Assembly (NCBI GenBank): GCA_023055355.1 | Contig: JALJCS010000009.1 | Location: forward strand, 27,057,001 to 27,121,000 | DNA from: Agelaius tricolor | Taxonomy: Eukaryota > Chordata > Aves > Passeriformes > Icteridae | Reading direction: 5' to 3' | DNA length: 64,000 nt | Shown: positions 31,562 to 44,100 of the stretch, in pieces | How positions within the stretch are numbered: the first letter of the stretch is position 1 | How the letters are laid out: every line of letters begins with the position of its first letter | The notes under the pieces: generated by a model | What the model saw: only the letters and a program-made list of their open reading frames with translations | What the model was told of the DNA's origin: nothing | Databases searched by the model: none | Made by a program: the position numbers and the translations under genes

Positions 31562-33965
31562 AGAACAAAAAATAAACAACCAAATAAACCAAATCCACAC
31601 CTTGCTACCTGAAATGCTTCAATTGCAGAAATTTGTAAGGGGGGGGGTGGTGTATGTAAAAGAAAAAAATCAGCAACACTGCCTACTTCCTGTGAAGATA
31701 TTTTCCCCACAAATTATGTGACTGCCTACCACAATACACGTATCACAGGCAGTGCAGAACCATGAACAAAGACATGAAAGCTTTTCCCTTGCTGCTGTTG
31801 GAAATACCTTCGCATTCCTATGAGGAAGATTTGAGGAATGATGCAAACTCTGACCTGGCAGATCTCACAGGTGCATTTGAGAGAGGCAGAACTGTCAGAG
31901 AAACACACAACCTAAGGCAGATCTGGCTAAATACAGGACCACCATCACAATACCTGCTCTTAATGTCTGGTTACAAAAGTTAAGTTGGTTCTCAGGTTCA
32001 AAACTATTCAGAACCCAGAAGCTTCATTTTTTTTTTTTTTTCAGAGCTGCATCAAGGGCTGGACAAGATGGGTATCTCAGATTGAAGAACATACACCCGA
32101 GCCAAACCAGCAGCTGGTTGCTTCAGCAGAGAATTTTTTTGGGGGAAAGTGTTTATATGTATCTGGTGAAGCCTGGAGGAGGAAAACGCTGTGGAAATAC
32201 TGGAGTAGGATGAGGAGAGAATAGAGTCTGTCCTCCTGAGCTTTCTGGAACATCTATACAGGGGTGTTAGGAGAGGAATTTCCACCTACTCAGTATTTTT
32301 GATAGCTTGGCTCTGTCTCAGGAAAAAGAGATGTGGGAAGAGTAAGACCCTACATGATGCCCTAAGTGAATCACTATCACATAAAAACACCCCAGACTAC
32401 TGACAAATATGCCTGCTGCTGCTCCACTCAGATAATTATACATCACTTTATTATTCATAAGAATGCTTTAGATTATCTTGACACCTCTTCTGCCCAGATA
32501 AGGAAGTGTCACATGTGGAATATGGCAACACACAGTGACATCCCTACGTCTGCTTAAAGCTTTCAAGAAATACACAGCAAATTCAGTAGAGAAGAGTTGG
32601 TCCCTCTTGGAAAAGGTTTACTATTTAATTTTTTATTTTAGTGAGTAAGGCTATTATTCTAAAGGGAGACAACATAGTGAGGAATCACAAACACAGGAAT
32701 ACACAGACATAGAAGTATCTTTATGATGCCTTTACGCTTTTTAAAGTTACTCATTTTTTTGTTTGCTCTGAGATAGAGAGGGAAGGAGTGAATTTCAAGG
32801 AGTATGAAGTAGTGTGCAATGGAGGGAAGAGAAGTTTGTGTCTGATTTCTAAAGCTTGTAAGTGCTTGTAAGCTCTTACATTCTAACTGCAGAGTAAAAC
32901 AGGATGGAGATCCACCATTGTAAGAGAGGCAGAACAAGTGTAGAATTGACTGTAGGGTTTAGCTGGTCTCCTGCCCTAGTACTAATGGAAAGAGAATGCC
33001 TCTATTTCCCAGTGCTTCTTGGAAAAAAACAAAACTAAACTAAACTAAAACACATTCCTTGAAGCAGCAATAAGGAAAGATCACATAAAATTCACCTCTG
33101 CACTGAATTCATCAACCATTGTTTTTGTAAAGTGTAAGCTACTTGGGCACTTTTACACAAGTCTTGGCTGAAAACTGTGTATTCTTTGTACTTTTCAGAT
33201 GGTGAGAGGATGATTTTTAGCCTGTGTTTTCTTGCAGGTTTACACTTGATGAGTCTTGCATGCAAATTGCAATGTCCTCAATGCAACCTGATTTTTAGAA
33301 TTTTAGGAGTTTGGTTCTGTGCTTCCTTCTCCCAGCTTTGCCAGGGAAGAAATAAGCTGGCACACAAATCCATTTTGTAACTGACCACTGACAAGTCTCT
33401 CATAAAGAAAAAGGCTTGCAGCAACAGTACCTACTCACTGTAATCACCACAGAAGAGACTTTTACATTTCTTTGAAAATAAGAATTGTGTTTCAGGCAAT
33501 CAGGTGCAGGAGGTTACTTCTAGAATAACAACAAGGCCTTTTACAAATGTATGGAGTCTTTTTTACTCTGAACAGAATCACTGTCTCTTGCTTAGAAGAG
33601 AATATAATGATTTTTAGGGTGAATGCTTACAACCCACTTTGATATAGCAGGAGGATGATTTTTAGCCTTGTTATTGGTTACATGTTCACATTTACTTGTG
33701 TGGCATACAAATCAATAGTCTTAGCTGGGGTGTTTTTATACACCTTGAGCCTTTTTCAGAGTTTGTGATGGCTGAATTACACTCACTAACTTAATGCTTA
33801 CACATTCCATGAAAATAGTCAGCTGGAGTCCACTAGTGCCCTACAGCTAGGAACGCAGTTGTGTATAAGTGGGTACTTATTAGATATCAGCATATCACAA
33901 GCCAGTGTCCACCTAAATTCTCTTCCATCCAGCAGCCAGTCATTTTACAGCAGCTTCTGCTTTTC

Positions 33966-33994
33966 CAGGTGCCTGGAAGTCTACCAGGCACCTG
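33966..33994. repeat. Perfect 11-bp inverted repeat
   Basis: CAGGTGCCTGG and its exact reverse complement CCAGGCACCTG surround a 7-base loop. Each arm contains an E-box core (CAGGTG / CACCTG). Confidence 0.9.
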
Positions 33995-35402
33995 CTGCAC
34001 AGGAGCACATAACCTGAGCACTGGGAGAGTGAATCTGAGTGCATCCAGAGTGCTCTGGAGGGACTAACTCACTGTGCACACAATTTGGAGTTGCTCTTTG
34101 CATGTGGAGACACAAACAGATGCAATCTATCTGCCTAGGGATGAAGCACACACCAGAAGGCGATTTCTTCAAAGCTTTGAGAATCCTGGAGGCCTGCCTG
34201 GTCTGTGAATGTACTGGTAGAAGGGAGAGGAAGGAGAAAATGAATTTATTTTTAGAAGAGAGGAAGGATGATGAAGAGCAATAGTGCAGGTTTTAAATTA
34301 GTATGCACTGAAAAAGCTGTAATGAATTCAGTAGTTTTAAAAATGAGAATTTCTGTTTGATTTATGCAATGCTGAAAGGGCTGTCTGTAAGGTAAGTCAC
34401 AGCTGGAGCAATACTGATACTGCAAATGAAAGATGAAGGAAATCAGAGCTTGTTAAGACAAGTGAGTACTGTTTATAAAAACAGCTCAAGAGTCACGCAG
34501 GCTGTGCAGCCAGAAGGAGAAGGAACAAACCACTGCTCTAGAGTCCAGGACTGTGGCTGATGAGAAAGCCTGTGTGGGGGATGGGAGCATCAAGTCAAGT
34601 TTTAATATACAATATATATTGAAGAATATACAACAATTTGGAACATTATTTTCTAAGTTTCTAATACATTCCTAAAGTCGGGTGTGGAAAGTCCAGGCCT
34701 AGGGAAATTGGCGGGGCTGCAGGGCAGGAGGGGGGCACTGGCAGGGCATCCAAGAACCTGGGACTGATAAAGAACAACCAGTTACAGGGCAGAATGGATA
34801 TAGGAGTTTTAAATGTTTTTCCCTATATATATTCATATGAGAGAATTGCTTTCAAACAGAAAGCAATAATCATAAAGAGTCAAGTTAAGTAAAAACCTCC
34901 AAGCTTCAGGAAAGTCAGATTTGCCCTGACAAGCAATTTGTACAAAATGTTTGGAATATAGATAAAGGCTGGGGCACCTGAATTCGCTGTTCTTGGGTTT
35001 CTTATAAGCTGGTACAATCTCAAATTTCTTCAAACTACCAATATACCTTCCTAAAAACCAAAAAGTTCAGAATCTCAAAAACTACCTTCCCTCCACCTGA
35101 AAGAAAAGCAAAACCTGAAGCTGGAAAATGCAAAAGGGAGATAGAATCAGTAAAATTTTACCTGATTTTTAAAAAAGCCACAATGCGTTTATTCTGAAGG
35201 CAGGGTTTTGACTCATCAGATACTCTTGTTGCTAGTTCATCGCCTGTGCAGTTGGTTAAAAGTGTACAAATTACCTCCCCACAAAAACCGCTTTTCTCCT
35301 CCTCCCGGCTCTCCCCCTCCTCCCTGCTCACTGATAAAATATTTTTAAAGAAGACCTGGAAGGGATCAGTAGGGGAGGCTCAGAGCCTCCTTCAGAGAGA
35401 GG

Positions 35403-36503
35403 ATGAGGACAGCTGGGCCAGAAATGGAACTCACCGCGCTGTCATCCATGCCTACGGTCACCTTCAACTACGACTACTACTACGATGACCAGTGTCAGTA
35501 CCAGCACCTGCAACACATGTCTACTTTCCTGCCTGTCGTTTACAGTGCCGTGTTCCTGGTGGGCATTGTTGGCAACTCAATCCTGATAGCGGCCTTGATC
35601 TTCAAGCGGCAGGTCCGGAGGCTGATTGACATCTTTATCATCAACCTCGCTACATCTGACTTCATCTTCCTCATCACACTGCCTTTCTGGGTGGACATGG
35701 AGGTGTCGGATGAGACCTGGAGGGTAGGATCTTTCCTCTGCAAAGCTAGTTCCTATGTCATCTCAGTCAACATGTACTGCAGCATCCTGCTCCTCACCTG
35801 CATGAGTGCTGACCGGTACCTCGCTATCATGCACCCCTCTGTCGCACGACGCATCAGGACAAGATCCTATTTCAGAGCACTCTGCATCTCTGTCTGGGTA
35901 TTATCCTGCTGCCTAGGGATGCCAACCCTTTTGTCCAGAGAACTGAAGACACAGTATGGAAAGACTTACTGCACAGACAAAGCTGTGACAGAAGTCAAAC
36001 AGATCATGTCACTGATGCTTTTAATCCTGGCCTTCTTCTTCCCACTGTTTAGTATCTTAACCTTTTACTGCTCCATCACCAAGAGACTCTGTGTGCACTA
36101 TCAGAAGGCTGGGAAACATGATAAGAAACTGAGAAAATCCATCAAGATTGTCTTCATTGTAGTGGCAGCTTTTGTTGTCTCCTGGGTCCCTTACAACCTT
36201 TTCAAGCTTATGGCCATCCTTTTGCGACTCCTAAAGCAGCCCGACTGTTTTTCTGGCACGGTTGCCTACCTGGGCATGAAGGTGAGCAGCCCTTTTGCTT
36301 TTGCCAATAGCTGTGCCAACCCTTTCATTTACTTTTTCTTTGACAACTACATCCGCAGAGCCATGCTCCAGTGCCTGTGCCCACGGGTGAAAATGAGCAG
36401 CAACAGCTCTGATACCCTGGACACCCACCTGAGCCATTCCCTATCCAATTTTGCAGCAGGGGAGTATGCCACCAGGAAGAGGAAGCGCTCTGTGTCCCTC
36501 TGA
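35403..36503 (+). CDS. GPR15: G protein-coupled receptor 15 (complete, single exon)
   Basis: Class A chemoattractant-type receptor that directs T cells to the gut and skin; in mammals it responds to the peptide GPR15LG. The 366-residue frame has seven membrane segments: TM1 about 43-67 with GNS (57-59), TM2 with NLATSDF (81-87), TM3 ending in DRY (138-140 region), TM6 with SWVPYN (260-265) and TM7 with NPFIY (306-310). Cys113 and Cys190 can form the usual TM3-ECL2 bond. The N-terminus carries an acidic tyrosine cluster, NYDYYYDD (22-29), suited to sulfation. The C-terminus ends RKRKRSVSL, the same arginine-serine motif that binds 14-3-3 and promotes surface export of human GPR15. Three ATGs compete for the start: 35403 (A at -3), 35424 (G at -3 and +4, nearest to the human length) and 35448 (weak). 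I give the longest; 35424 is equally plausible. The gene is intron-free in its coding part, as in mammals. Confidence 0.96.
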   Translation: MRTAGPEMELTALSSMPTVTFNYDYYYDDQCQYQHLQHMSTFLPVVYSAVFLVGIVGNSILIAALIFKRQVRRLIDIFIINLATSDFIFLITLPFWVDMEVSDETWRVGSFLCKASSYVISVNMYCSILLLTCMSADRYLAIMHPSVARRIRTRSYFRALCISVWVLSCCLGMPTLLSRELKTQYGKTYCTDKAVTEVKQIMSLMLLILAFFFPLFSILTFYCSITKRLCVHYQKAGKHDKKLRKSIKIVFIVVAAFVVSWVPYNLFKLMAILLRLLKQPDCFSGTVAYLGMKVSSPFAFANSCANPFIYFFFDNYIRRAMLQCLCPRVKMSSNSSDTLDTHLSHSLSNFAAGEYATRKRKRSVSL

Positions 36504-37546
36504 CTGCGAGCTGGGACTGCGGAGGAAGGGACTTCTTCCCCCAAAGAGGGCAGGAAAAGAAAAGGAGAAACAAGCAACAGAGACAGGTGCAAGTGTAATG
36601 CAACCAGTGCTTCAGGTGGGAGGGATGTTGCTTCCTTTTAAATGCAGGTAGATGGAAACCTTAACCACAGAATTACTTCACGAGGATTGCTGTGACAATG
36701 CATGGTGTGAATGTGAAATCTTCATACCAAGGAATAGCTGCAAATGCTTATGCTGGAACCCCAGTACAAGTGCTACAAACTACAGGAAAGAACCATATTC
36801 AGTCAAGGCCTCTCTGAGACAAGCTTTGAACTTATGCATATACAGGTTTTTATTCTGTGCAACAAAAGCAACCCAGGTGTTTCTTTTTGGTTCCTAGTTT
36901 GCCCACAAGTAATGCGCAATGTCCTCAAACCAACCTGATCAATTTTGGGTTTTTGGAGGTTTTTTGAACTTAAAAATCAAATATTTTAATGTATTTGTGT
37001 TTTACCAGTTCTCATAACTCGAGTTTTGTGCATTTTAAGCCTCAGCTTCTTATTACAGCATTAAATCTTTAGTTTTAATAGTAATAATTAAAGTGCTTAA
37101 CCCCTCGGATTTCAGAAAAAAGCAGAACTTGAAGGCAGAGAGACCAGGAGACAAGCAAAACCGTACAATTAACCTTTCTCTTAAAGAAAACAAGACCAAC
37201 AAAAGCACACTTGTGCTTTTTAAAACTTTTTTGAGGACCTGACACAATCTCTGATTTCTTGGGTCAGAACTAAAGAGTCACTGCCTTCTACTAAGGAGTG
37301 AGTTCTAGAGTGAAAGGTTACACACATGCAAACCTGCTTAAAGGCTTCAAAGGGAAGACAGCTATGTCAGCTAACACAGCTCATGAAAAAACTGTCTGAA
37401 CAGTAAAGGAAAAAAACCCTGGAGACTGGACAACAGAAGTGCCATCCCTCGGATGTAACTGCAGCATGTGTACATTCACTATGGCTTTTCACACCTCTGT
37501 ATTTTCTAAATGACTGTAAATGGGAATGACTCTTCTGAGTGTTACA

Positions 37547-37552
37547 AATAAA
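37547..37552 (+). terminator. GPR15: Candidate GPR15 polyadenylation signal
   Basis: AATAAA about 1.04 kb past the stop codon. ATTAAA at 37060-37065 and AATAAA at 38106-38111 are alternatives. Confidence 0.4.
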
Positions 37553-38111
37553 TCCTGGTATTTGCATTTTGCACTGAACCTTGTTGAACAGTTGAGCTGT
37601 TTAATGTCTGCAGAGAAACAAGAGCAGATCTCGCGCAAGGGCAGCGCAAACCTAGAAACCTGCACATCCTGCCCAGATCCCCAGCCAGTTCCACACTGGA
37701 GCACTGGCTAGCAGAGCAGGTGGAGAGCTGGCTCTGCAGCCTCACAGGAGGCAGAAGAGTCTTTCAGCAATTGCTGGTGGCAGAGTGCTCTCTGGCACGC
37801 AGTGGGATACTAAAATGAGGGTATCACTGAGACACACTGGCTTTTTGCTCTCCCCTCCCTTCACTGCATGTGTTTGTTTCCTCCCTCACTACCTCTTCTA
37901 AAAGATTTTGGTTTTTTTTCCTCCACATGACAGACTTTCCCTCCCACCCCCACCTAACTGCCAAACTCCTTTTTCAGGCTTACAGCTGCGTGAAGGGCAT
38001 GAACTCTTCCTAGACCTGCCAGTGTTTGAGAATGAGGCCAGTGTCAGTTCCACTTTTAAAGTTATAAGGTTTCAAATTTATTTGCAGTGACCTTCAGAAA
38101 CTGCAAATAAA

Positions 38112-41100
38112 GCGTACAACAAGAGACCCTTTTTTTGTAGCAAAGTAAGCCTAAGATTTGCCTTTCAACTAAGATACGATTTTTATTATAGAAAAAGACA
38201 GTAAGTCAGACTTGTTCATTATTTCCTCAATCCTCGCTGAAAGCACTAAAAAACTTTGGAATATATCCAATCCACAAGACTTTAAATAATTCTAGTTAGA
38301 GCTGCTTGTTTCTTTCTTTCTTTTTTTTTTTTTTAATAATTCAAAACACCAGATCAAATTGGAAAAATTACTGAGGAGCTCCACCAAGATCTCATGCCTA
38401 AGGATTTAGTTTCTGGAAAATAACAAATATACTTGATAAATATTGTCAGGCTTGAGGAGAGTCATGTATAAATGCCACAGCAAATGCTCCACATGAGCAA
38501 AGAATTAAAATATATAAGAGGCAACTAATTCAGCAAAGGAAAACTTGCCAATTTCTTTCAGTCTTTCACTTGAGTTAGTGTAATTTCTTTTCTTGTGAAC
38601 TGCAGGTCATTTGGCACTTTCATGACATGGTAAATATTATTTTCAATTTTTTTTTTTTAGGAAAAGAAAGCCTATACTTAAATAGCTTTACCTCAGGAAC
38701 TTTTACTATTCCATATTAACATTTATTATTTGTTTGTTGGCATTTACATATCTTAGAATGATACCCAAATTACTGTGATTGAAAGTATTTAATGTGGTAG
38801 ACTTGAATAATGTAACAGGATGCCTATTTTATCAATGTTAAAAGAATTGAATGACAGTAAATTGGTTTGCTATGTAAAATGGAAATAGTGCAATTCTGAT
38901 ATGACACTTGCCAAAGATATTGGCAAGCAATTTAGATTGGGCTTTTTTTCCCCCACAACATTTATTATTTTAAAATAAATTCAGTATGACTGCAGCTAAT
39001 AAATATGGTTTGGCTTTTTGTAATCTAACTTCTGCTTTCATTGTCATGAAGAAGTAGCAAAGCATTACTAGAAAATCTGTCAGTGAGTCGGGATGAAAAC
39101 ATTCATCTGCTCATCCCACAAACCTTTTCATTATTTCAGAGATGCTTTTATATTGCCTTAGAATTAAATCAAGACCTTTTGAGGTTTTTAATGAAAACAA
39201 CTATACCACCAGTACCACCTCCAATCTAGAGGTTGGTGCACTTTCTTGAGGTGCGCACAATCAAAGCTGAAGTGCCTTTTCTTCTTGATATAAATCAGGA
39301 TCCTATTAGATACATCTCTTGGTCTCCATTTTGGCTTGAATGAATCAGGAATTTTCAGAAATAAAGTATTTCATCTCAACACAAAGAAAAATTGTACCCA
39401 GACCTGATGCTTGCTTAAATAGGCAAAGAATTTTTGCAACCTTAATTTCAGCAGCAGATGTGCTAACACCCACAACTGCTCCACAGCTAAATGGAACTTC
39501 GAGTTGCAGAGTATTGAGGAGAAAGTCACACAGGGAATAGCCTCAGACCCAGAATAAGCAGGGCAAACTTGCAGCACTCAAAACAAGAAATGTGGTGTAG
39601 GCACTGTGTGGACTGACCCTCCACAAGTAGTGCAGTGAAGATTGGTTCTTGGAAGCCAAGAGGAGAACTTCCACTGACTTAGATGCATCCAGATTTCATC
39701 TGCAGCTTCTTGTCCTGGCTCCTTTAGACTGGTGGGAGGAAAAGCCCTTACAGCCTGTCTGTGCCTCAGGTTTTTAACAGAGTGGACTACAAAAAGAATA
39801 TTTCCTGACTTTGTAACGATGTTGCAATGATATATTTGTTGACTGCTACACAGGGACAGTAAGGTCGTTGACAAAAGAAGGTTGAGGTTTTCTCCTCAGG
39901 TGCTTGCAGGGTATATTGTACAAAGAGATGTCAGCTCATGGGTGGGAACATACTTACATATACTTCTAACAGATAGACTGTTACTACTGGAATACTAATT
40001 TGTTATCCCTGAAGGATCACTTCTATTCTTGAGGTCAGCAGGAACTTGTGAGTAGATTTGCAAACTGATTTGAGCACAAATCATCATGTGTCCCAAAATG
40101 TCTAACTGAAACACGTAGACTCAATGCTCTTAAAGGTCCTTCCCAATCAAAATGATTCTATGATTCTTCTCTGGAATAAAAGGCTTCACCGAGTTAAGCA
40201 GCACATTTCATGGCAAATGAAGAACAGAAAGCAGACACCCACAATCCTGCAATGGAAAATCCATCACCTCAGGCTATTTACCAAATATGCCAGCATTCTG
40301 CATATTGTCAGAGAAAGGAATAAGCTCATGAACAGGAACAAAGAAAGAGCTGCCTAAATCCACAATGGATGGAAACTGGCAGTGAGTTAAATGGCCTCAG
40401 AAATAATTACAATGCTACCAAAAGTCACGCACAGAGGTGGCTGGGAGCCCCTAGAAAACCAGAAAGGGCCCATGGCATCTCATCTAACATTTTAATACTG
40501 TACCACAAAGCCTGCAATTAGTGAACTCTAGGTCTCAATAACAACCTAAGCAGCTGCTTGGTTTGCAGGTGCACGTGTTCAGTACTGCTGCAGTCTTGCT
40601 GCAAGTGACAGGAGGTTTTGGAATAGCCCAATTCTCACTAAATGACAGAGGGGTTTTGGCCCCAAGCATCTGGGCAGCAAAGACTTGAGCTCATAATGAA
40701 GTAAAAGAATGCAAAATATGGGAGATGAGAAAGCAAGTGGATTAAAAACCAACAGCCTTCAAGAAGAAAGGCAGTCTTCCACCTCTGAGCTGGTAAAAAA
40801 TTGCTGCCCAAATCGAGGCTGTTTGTGTTCATATTTCTTTTTAAATATGAGTTAAAATGTAGGGATTTTTTCCCCAGTTCACCTCACTTATCTTTCTGTA
40901 ACAGGTTGCAGCAGCTTTGGAAACTGAGGCCACTTCGGTTTGAGAGCCAACATGATCAATATCAATCATCTAAATAATGCATTGTGACCAAAAGATATAT
41001 TTTCAAACTTCAAAACAGTTTCATTATTAGTAAGAGACCACATTCTTAGTCAGAATCTCCCACTAAATCTAATACATAAATATACATCCTCTGCTGTTTA

Positions 41101-44100
41101 CTTCTCACATTTTCTAGAGTACATGGGATTTTACAAGAGGCACTTCATCAACAAACCCTCAAAAAAGAAAAGGCAAATGTTTCTATTGAAATTTGGACTA
41201 AATTTAGCTGTTTTGGGGACTAGAGGAGGTCACAGGGAAGGTAAGGTGAGAATCCTATCTCAAAGAAAATGCTTCCCACAAGGTAAATTCAGAGGCTTTC
41301 ATTTGTATTAGCATTGATATTGAGAAAAGGTGACTACTCACTTTCTAAAAAGCAGATCCTTCAAAAGCGAAGTGGATTCAATAATATCAGAAAATAACTG
41401 GATGCATCCAAAAGTTACTAGTCAATTCTGAAAAAAAAAGCCAAACAAGCAACCCTCTGTCTTTTACTGTGCAATGGAGTTCCCAGAATCTAATGCCCTC
41501 TTTCTTTTTCCATTGATAAAACTAGTTAATATGAATATAAAAGAACAGCTGTTTCTCAAAGAATGCCCTTTCTTTAACCCTCAATTTGAGGCAAAGAAAA
41601 CCAGACTGTGAAACTGTGTGGCATCTGCTCAGAGAATGAAACTTAGTCAGTGGTTTAAAATCCATCAAAATTTTCAGTCTAGCTTTAAAACTGCTACACA
41701 AAATGTCCAAAAAGTCAGACTTGAAGTGCAAAGAGCAGCTTTTGCACTGAGAAACACCATGTATAATTAAATACAGCACAAATGTTTGCCATATATGGTA
41801 CCATGCACCTGACTTGACCACTCATGTGACTTCTCTCTGTGCACTGCCTAAACAACTGCTTGACCACAACCACCATTTCCCCTGTCACCCACTCCTCAGA
41901 AGTTTCTGGGAACCACAGAAACTTCTACCCATGCCTCACACAGAGAAAACATGCAAGCCATTATAAAAAAAAAAAGAAGATTAAAAAAAAGAGAGAATAC
42001 AGGCAGGTGCGTATTTGCTTTCGCCTGTGTTTGAACCCGTGGGAGTTACCCACCATGGGTAAATCATGCCACCTAAAAGGTGTTGCAAGTAAGAGTAGAA
42101 GCTTGGCAGCTTTCAAGAGACACATATACACACATAAACTTCTGTTCTCCTTGTAACCAGCCAGGACACTATGGATAGAGAGGTGCTGAGAAGCGAAGAG
42201 GGCAACAAATGCACTGAGAAGTGCAGTGGTGTGCCCAAAACCTCAGCTCTAGATAGGGTGTCAGAGGTTATGAAATCTAGTCAGAGAACATGGTACTTCT
42301 GACCACTTAGGAACACAACCAAGTAATTTAAAAACTTTTTCAGATGTCTCACCAGAAGAGAGAAGAAGGCTTTGGAAAAATCTAGAGCTAGAGAAGAGAA
42401 TAAACCTTGAGTAACCCTTATAATCTCCTAGCTTCCAGGAGTCGTGTTTTGGCAACCACATTGATGGTGCCGTGACACACACTTTTGCACAGCCACTCAA
42501 GAGTCTGCGACCTTCCTGAAGCTATTGAAAATGTCTGAAACCCCTGCTGATTCATAAAGGAGAAGTAACTCTCCTCTTCTAATTTTTAAGTACTTGTGCA
42601 ACTAGACTGATGATGCTTATAAGTCCTTATTTCCACTGTTGTCCAAATAAGTAATTACTGTCAGTATGGAAACTGCTGGTTTTGTTGAAAATTAACTGGA
42701 ATTTTATATGACTAACTTCAAGAAAGCTGGGGTTTGGCTGGCTGAGAAGACTAAAAGCCTAACTCACAAACTACCTACCCAGCAGTGAACCCAGCTGGAT
42801 TAATTTGTGTCCTAGAATTCATGCTAATGATTCATCTCCAAAAGCTCTGAAGACCCATGAAATTCATAGTTCTGTGGCCTCACATAGAGAGAGGAGCCAC
42901 CCAAATAGTGCTCCCAGCTGTGCTGCTGGACTGGGTTTCCTGATGCTGCGGGCTGCACCTTCCTTAAAGTGCCTTCAAGCAACTTGGATGAAGCATAGGG
43001 CAAGGTCACAGTGATTTAGGCATCTGTGTTCTCTTCTTTAGGCACCTCTGCTCCCTGCTCTTCTCCCATGGCTGTAAGGACAGGATAAACTGTGGGATAA
43101 AAACACAGCAGCTGAAGTGTCTGCTAACAGCTGCAAGGTAACTACCGGGCTTTAGCATAGAGTGTCTCATGTTCATGGAGAGGACAAATAGTGATGTGCA
43201 TCTTCCTTTTTATCTGAAAAAAGCAAGCCTGTGTTCTGACTCATGCTCTAACGAGTGCCATTACCAGCACAGCTGAAGAAGACTGCAGGCAATCATCTGG
43301 TTCACTAAGAGCACACACTTAACAGCTTATTTTTCACACGTATCTGTCAAAACCCATAAGGGTAGGTAGCTGTCCTTTATGCTCAGAACTCACCAAATTC
43401 ACTGAAAATCATGAGATGCCATGCCAAATCTATTCAGAGGTTCCTGTTACTTGATTTTGAACTTGTAGGTTTACCCTTTAACCACACGCTTTCCTTACAC
43501 ACACTGGAAGGGAAACTAACATTCCTTTAAAAGGAAAGCTGAAGAGTTTTGAGGGTATAACCACCTATTAGCATCACACATAGTCAGTCCACTCAGGGAA
43601 CAGCCATGCTGCCACATACCAATTTAGGTGCTTCAAAACCAAGTTTTTTATTTACTCAGTTATTTAAGTCAGGTCTGAGATTTGCTTCATCAAGGGAATC
43701 ATTTATAAACCCTGGTACTCTGTGGGGGAAAATGCATGTCAAGAACTGAAGTACTTTCTGCATTCGTGCTCCATATTTTGATTTTATGTGTTATGACAAG
43801 AGTCTGCAATGTCTGCATTACTTGCCAGCCCTCTCTGGTGAATAGCTGCCAATGAGCTGCCCAAAAGACTTTTAACAGTGCCTACTGTTCTTGTCTTTTG
43901 TCTTTTGATACAAGAATTTTTTCTCTAGGTTTACAGATGACAATTGCCCGCACCATATTTCTGCACATGAGCTGGCAAAAATTATTGACCTATGGTGAGT
44001 CAATTCAACAGAGAAATATTTCTTTTCCTCACTCCTTCACCCCCACAGTGAACCCTCCTCAATAATATATGATGGAGCAAAAGGCGCTTACAATTGAAGT

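Larger units (their letters stand above)
31096..35402. other. Spacer upstream of GPR15
   Basis: AT-rich, with a (CAA)n microsatellite, a local duplication (33206-33275 and 33651-33720) and an 11-bp hairpin at 33966-33994. The last 100 bases contain pyrimidine-rich CTCC tracts and a GATAAAATATTTTTAAAG stretch near 35333 that could serve as a TATA-like element for GPR15. No other gene seen. Confidence 0.5.

Noticed and set aside
32025..32050. Long T-run followed by CAG, resembling a splice acceptor on plus
   Set aside because: No open frame of coding quality or donor follows. Probably a poly-T tract.
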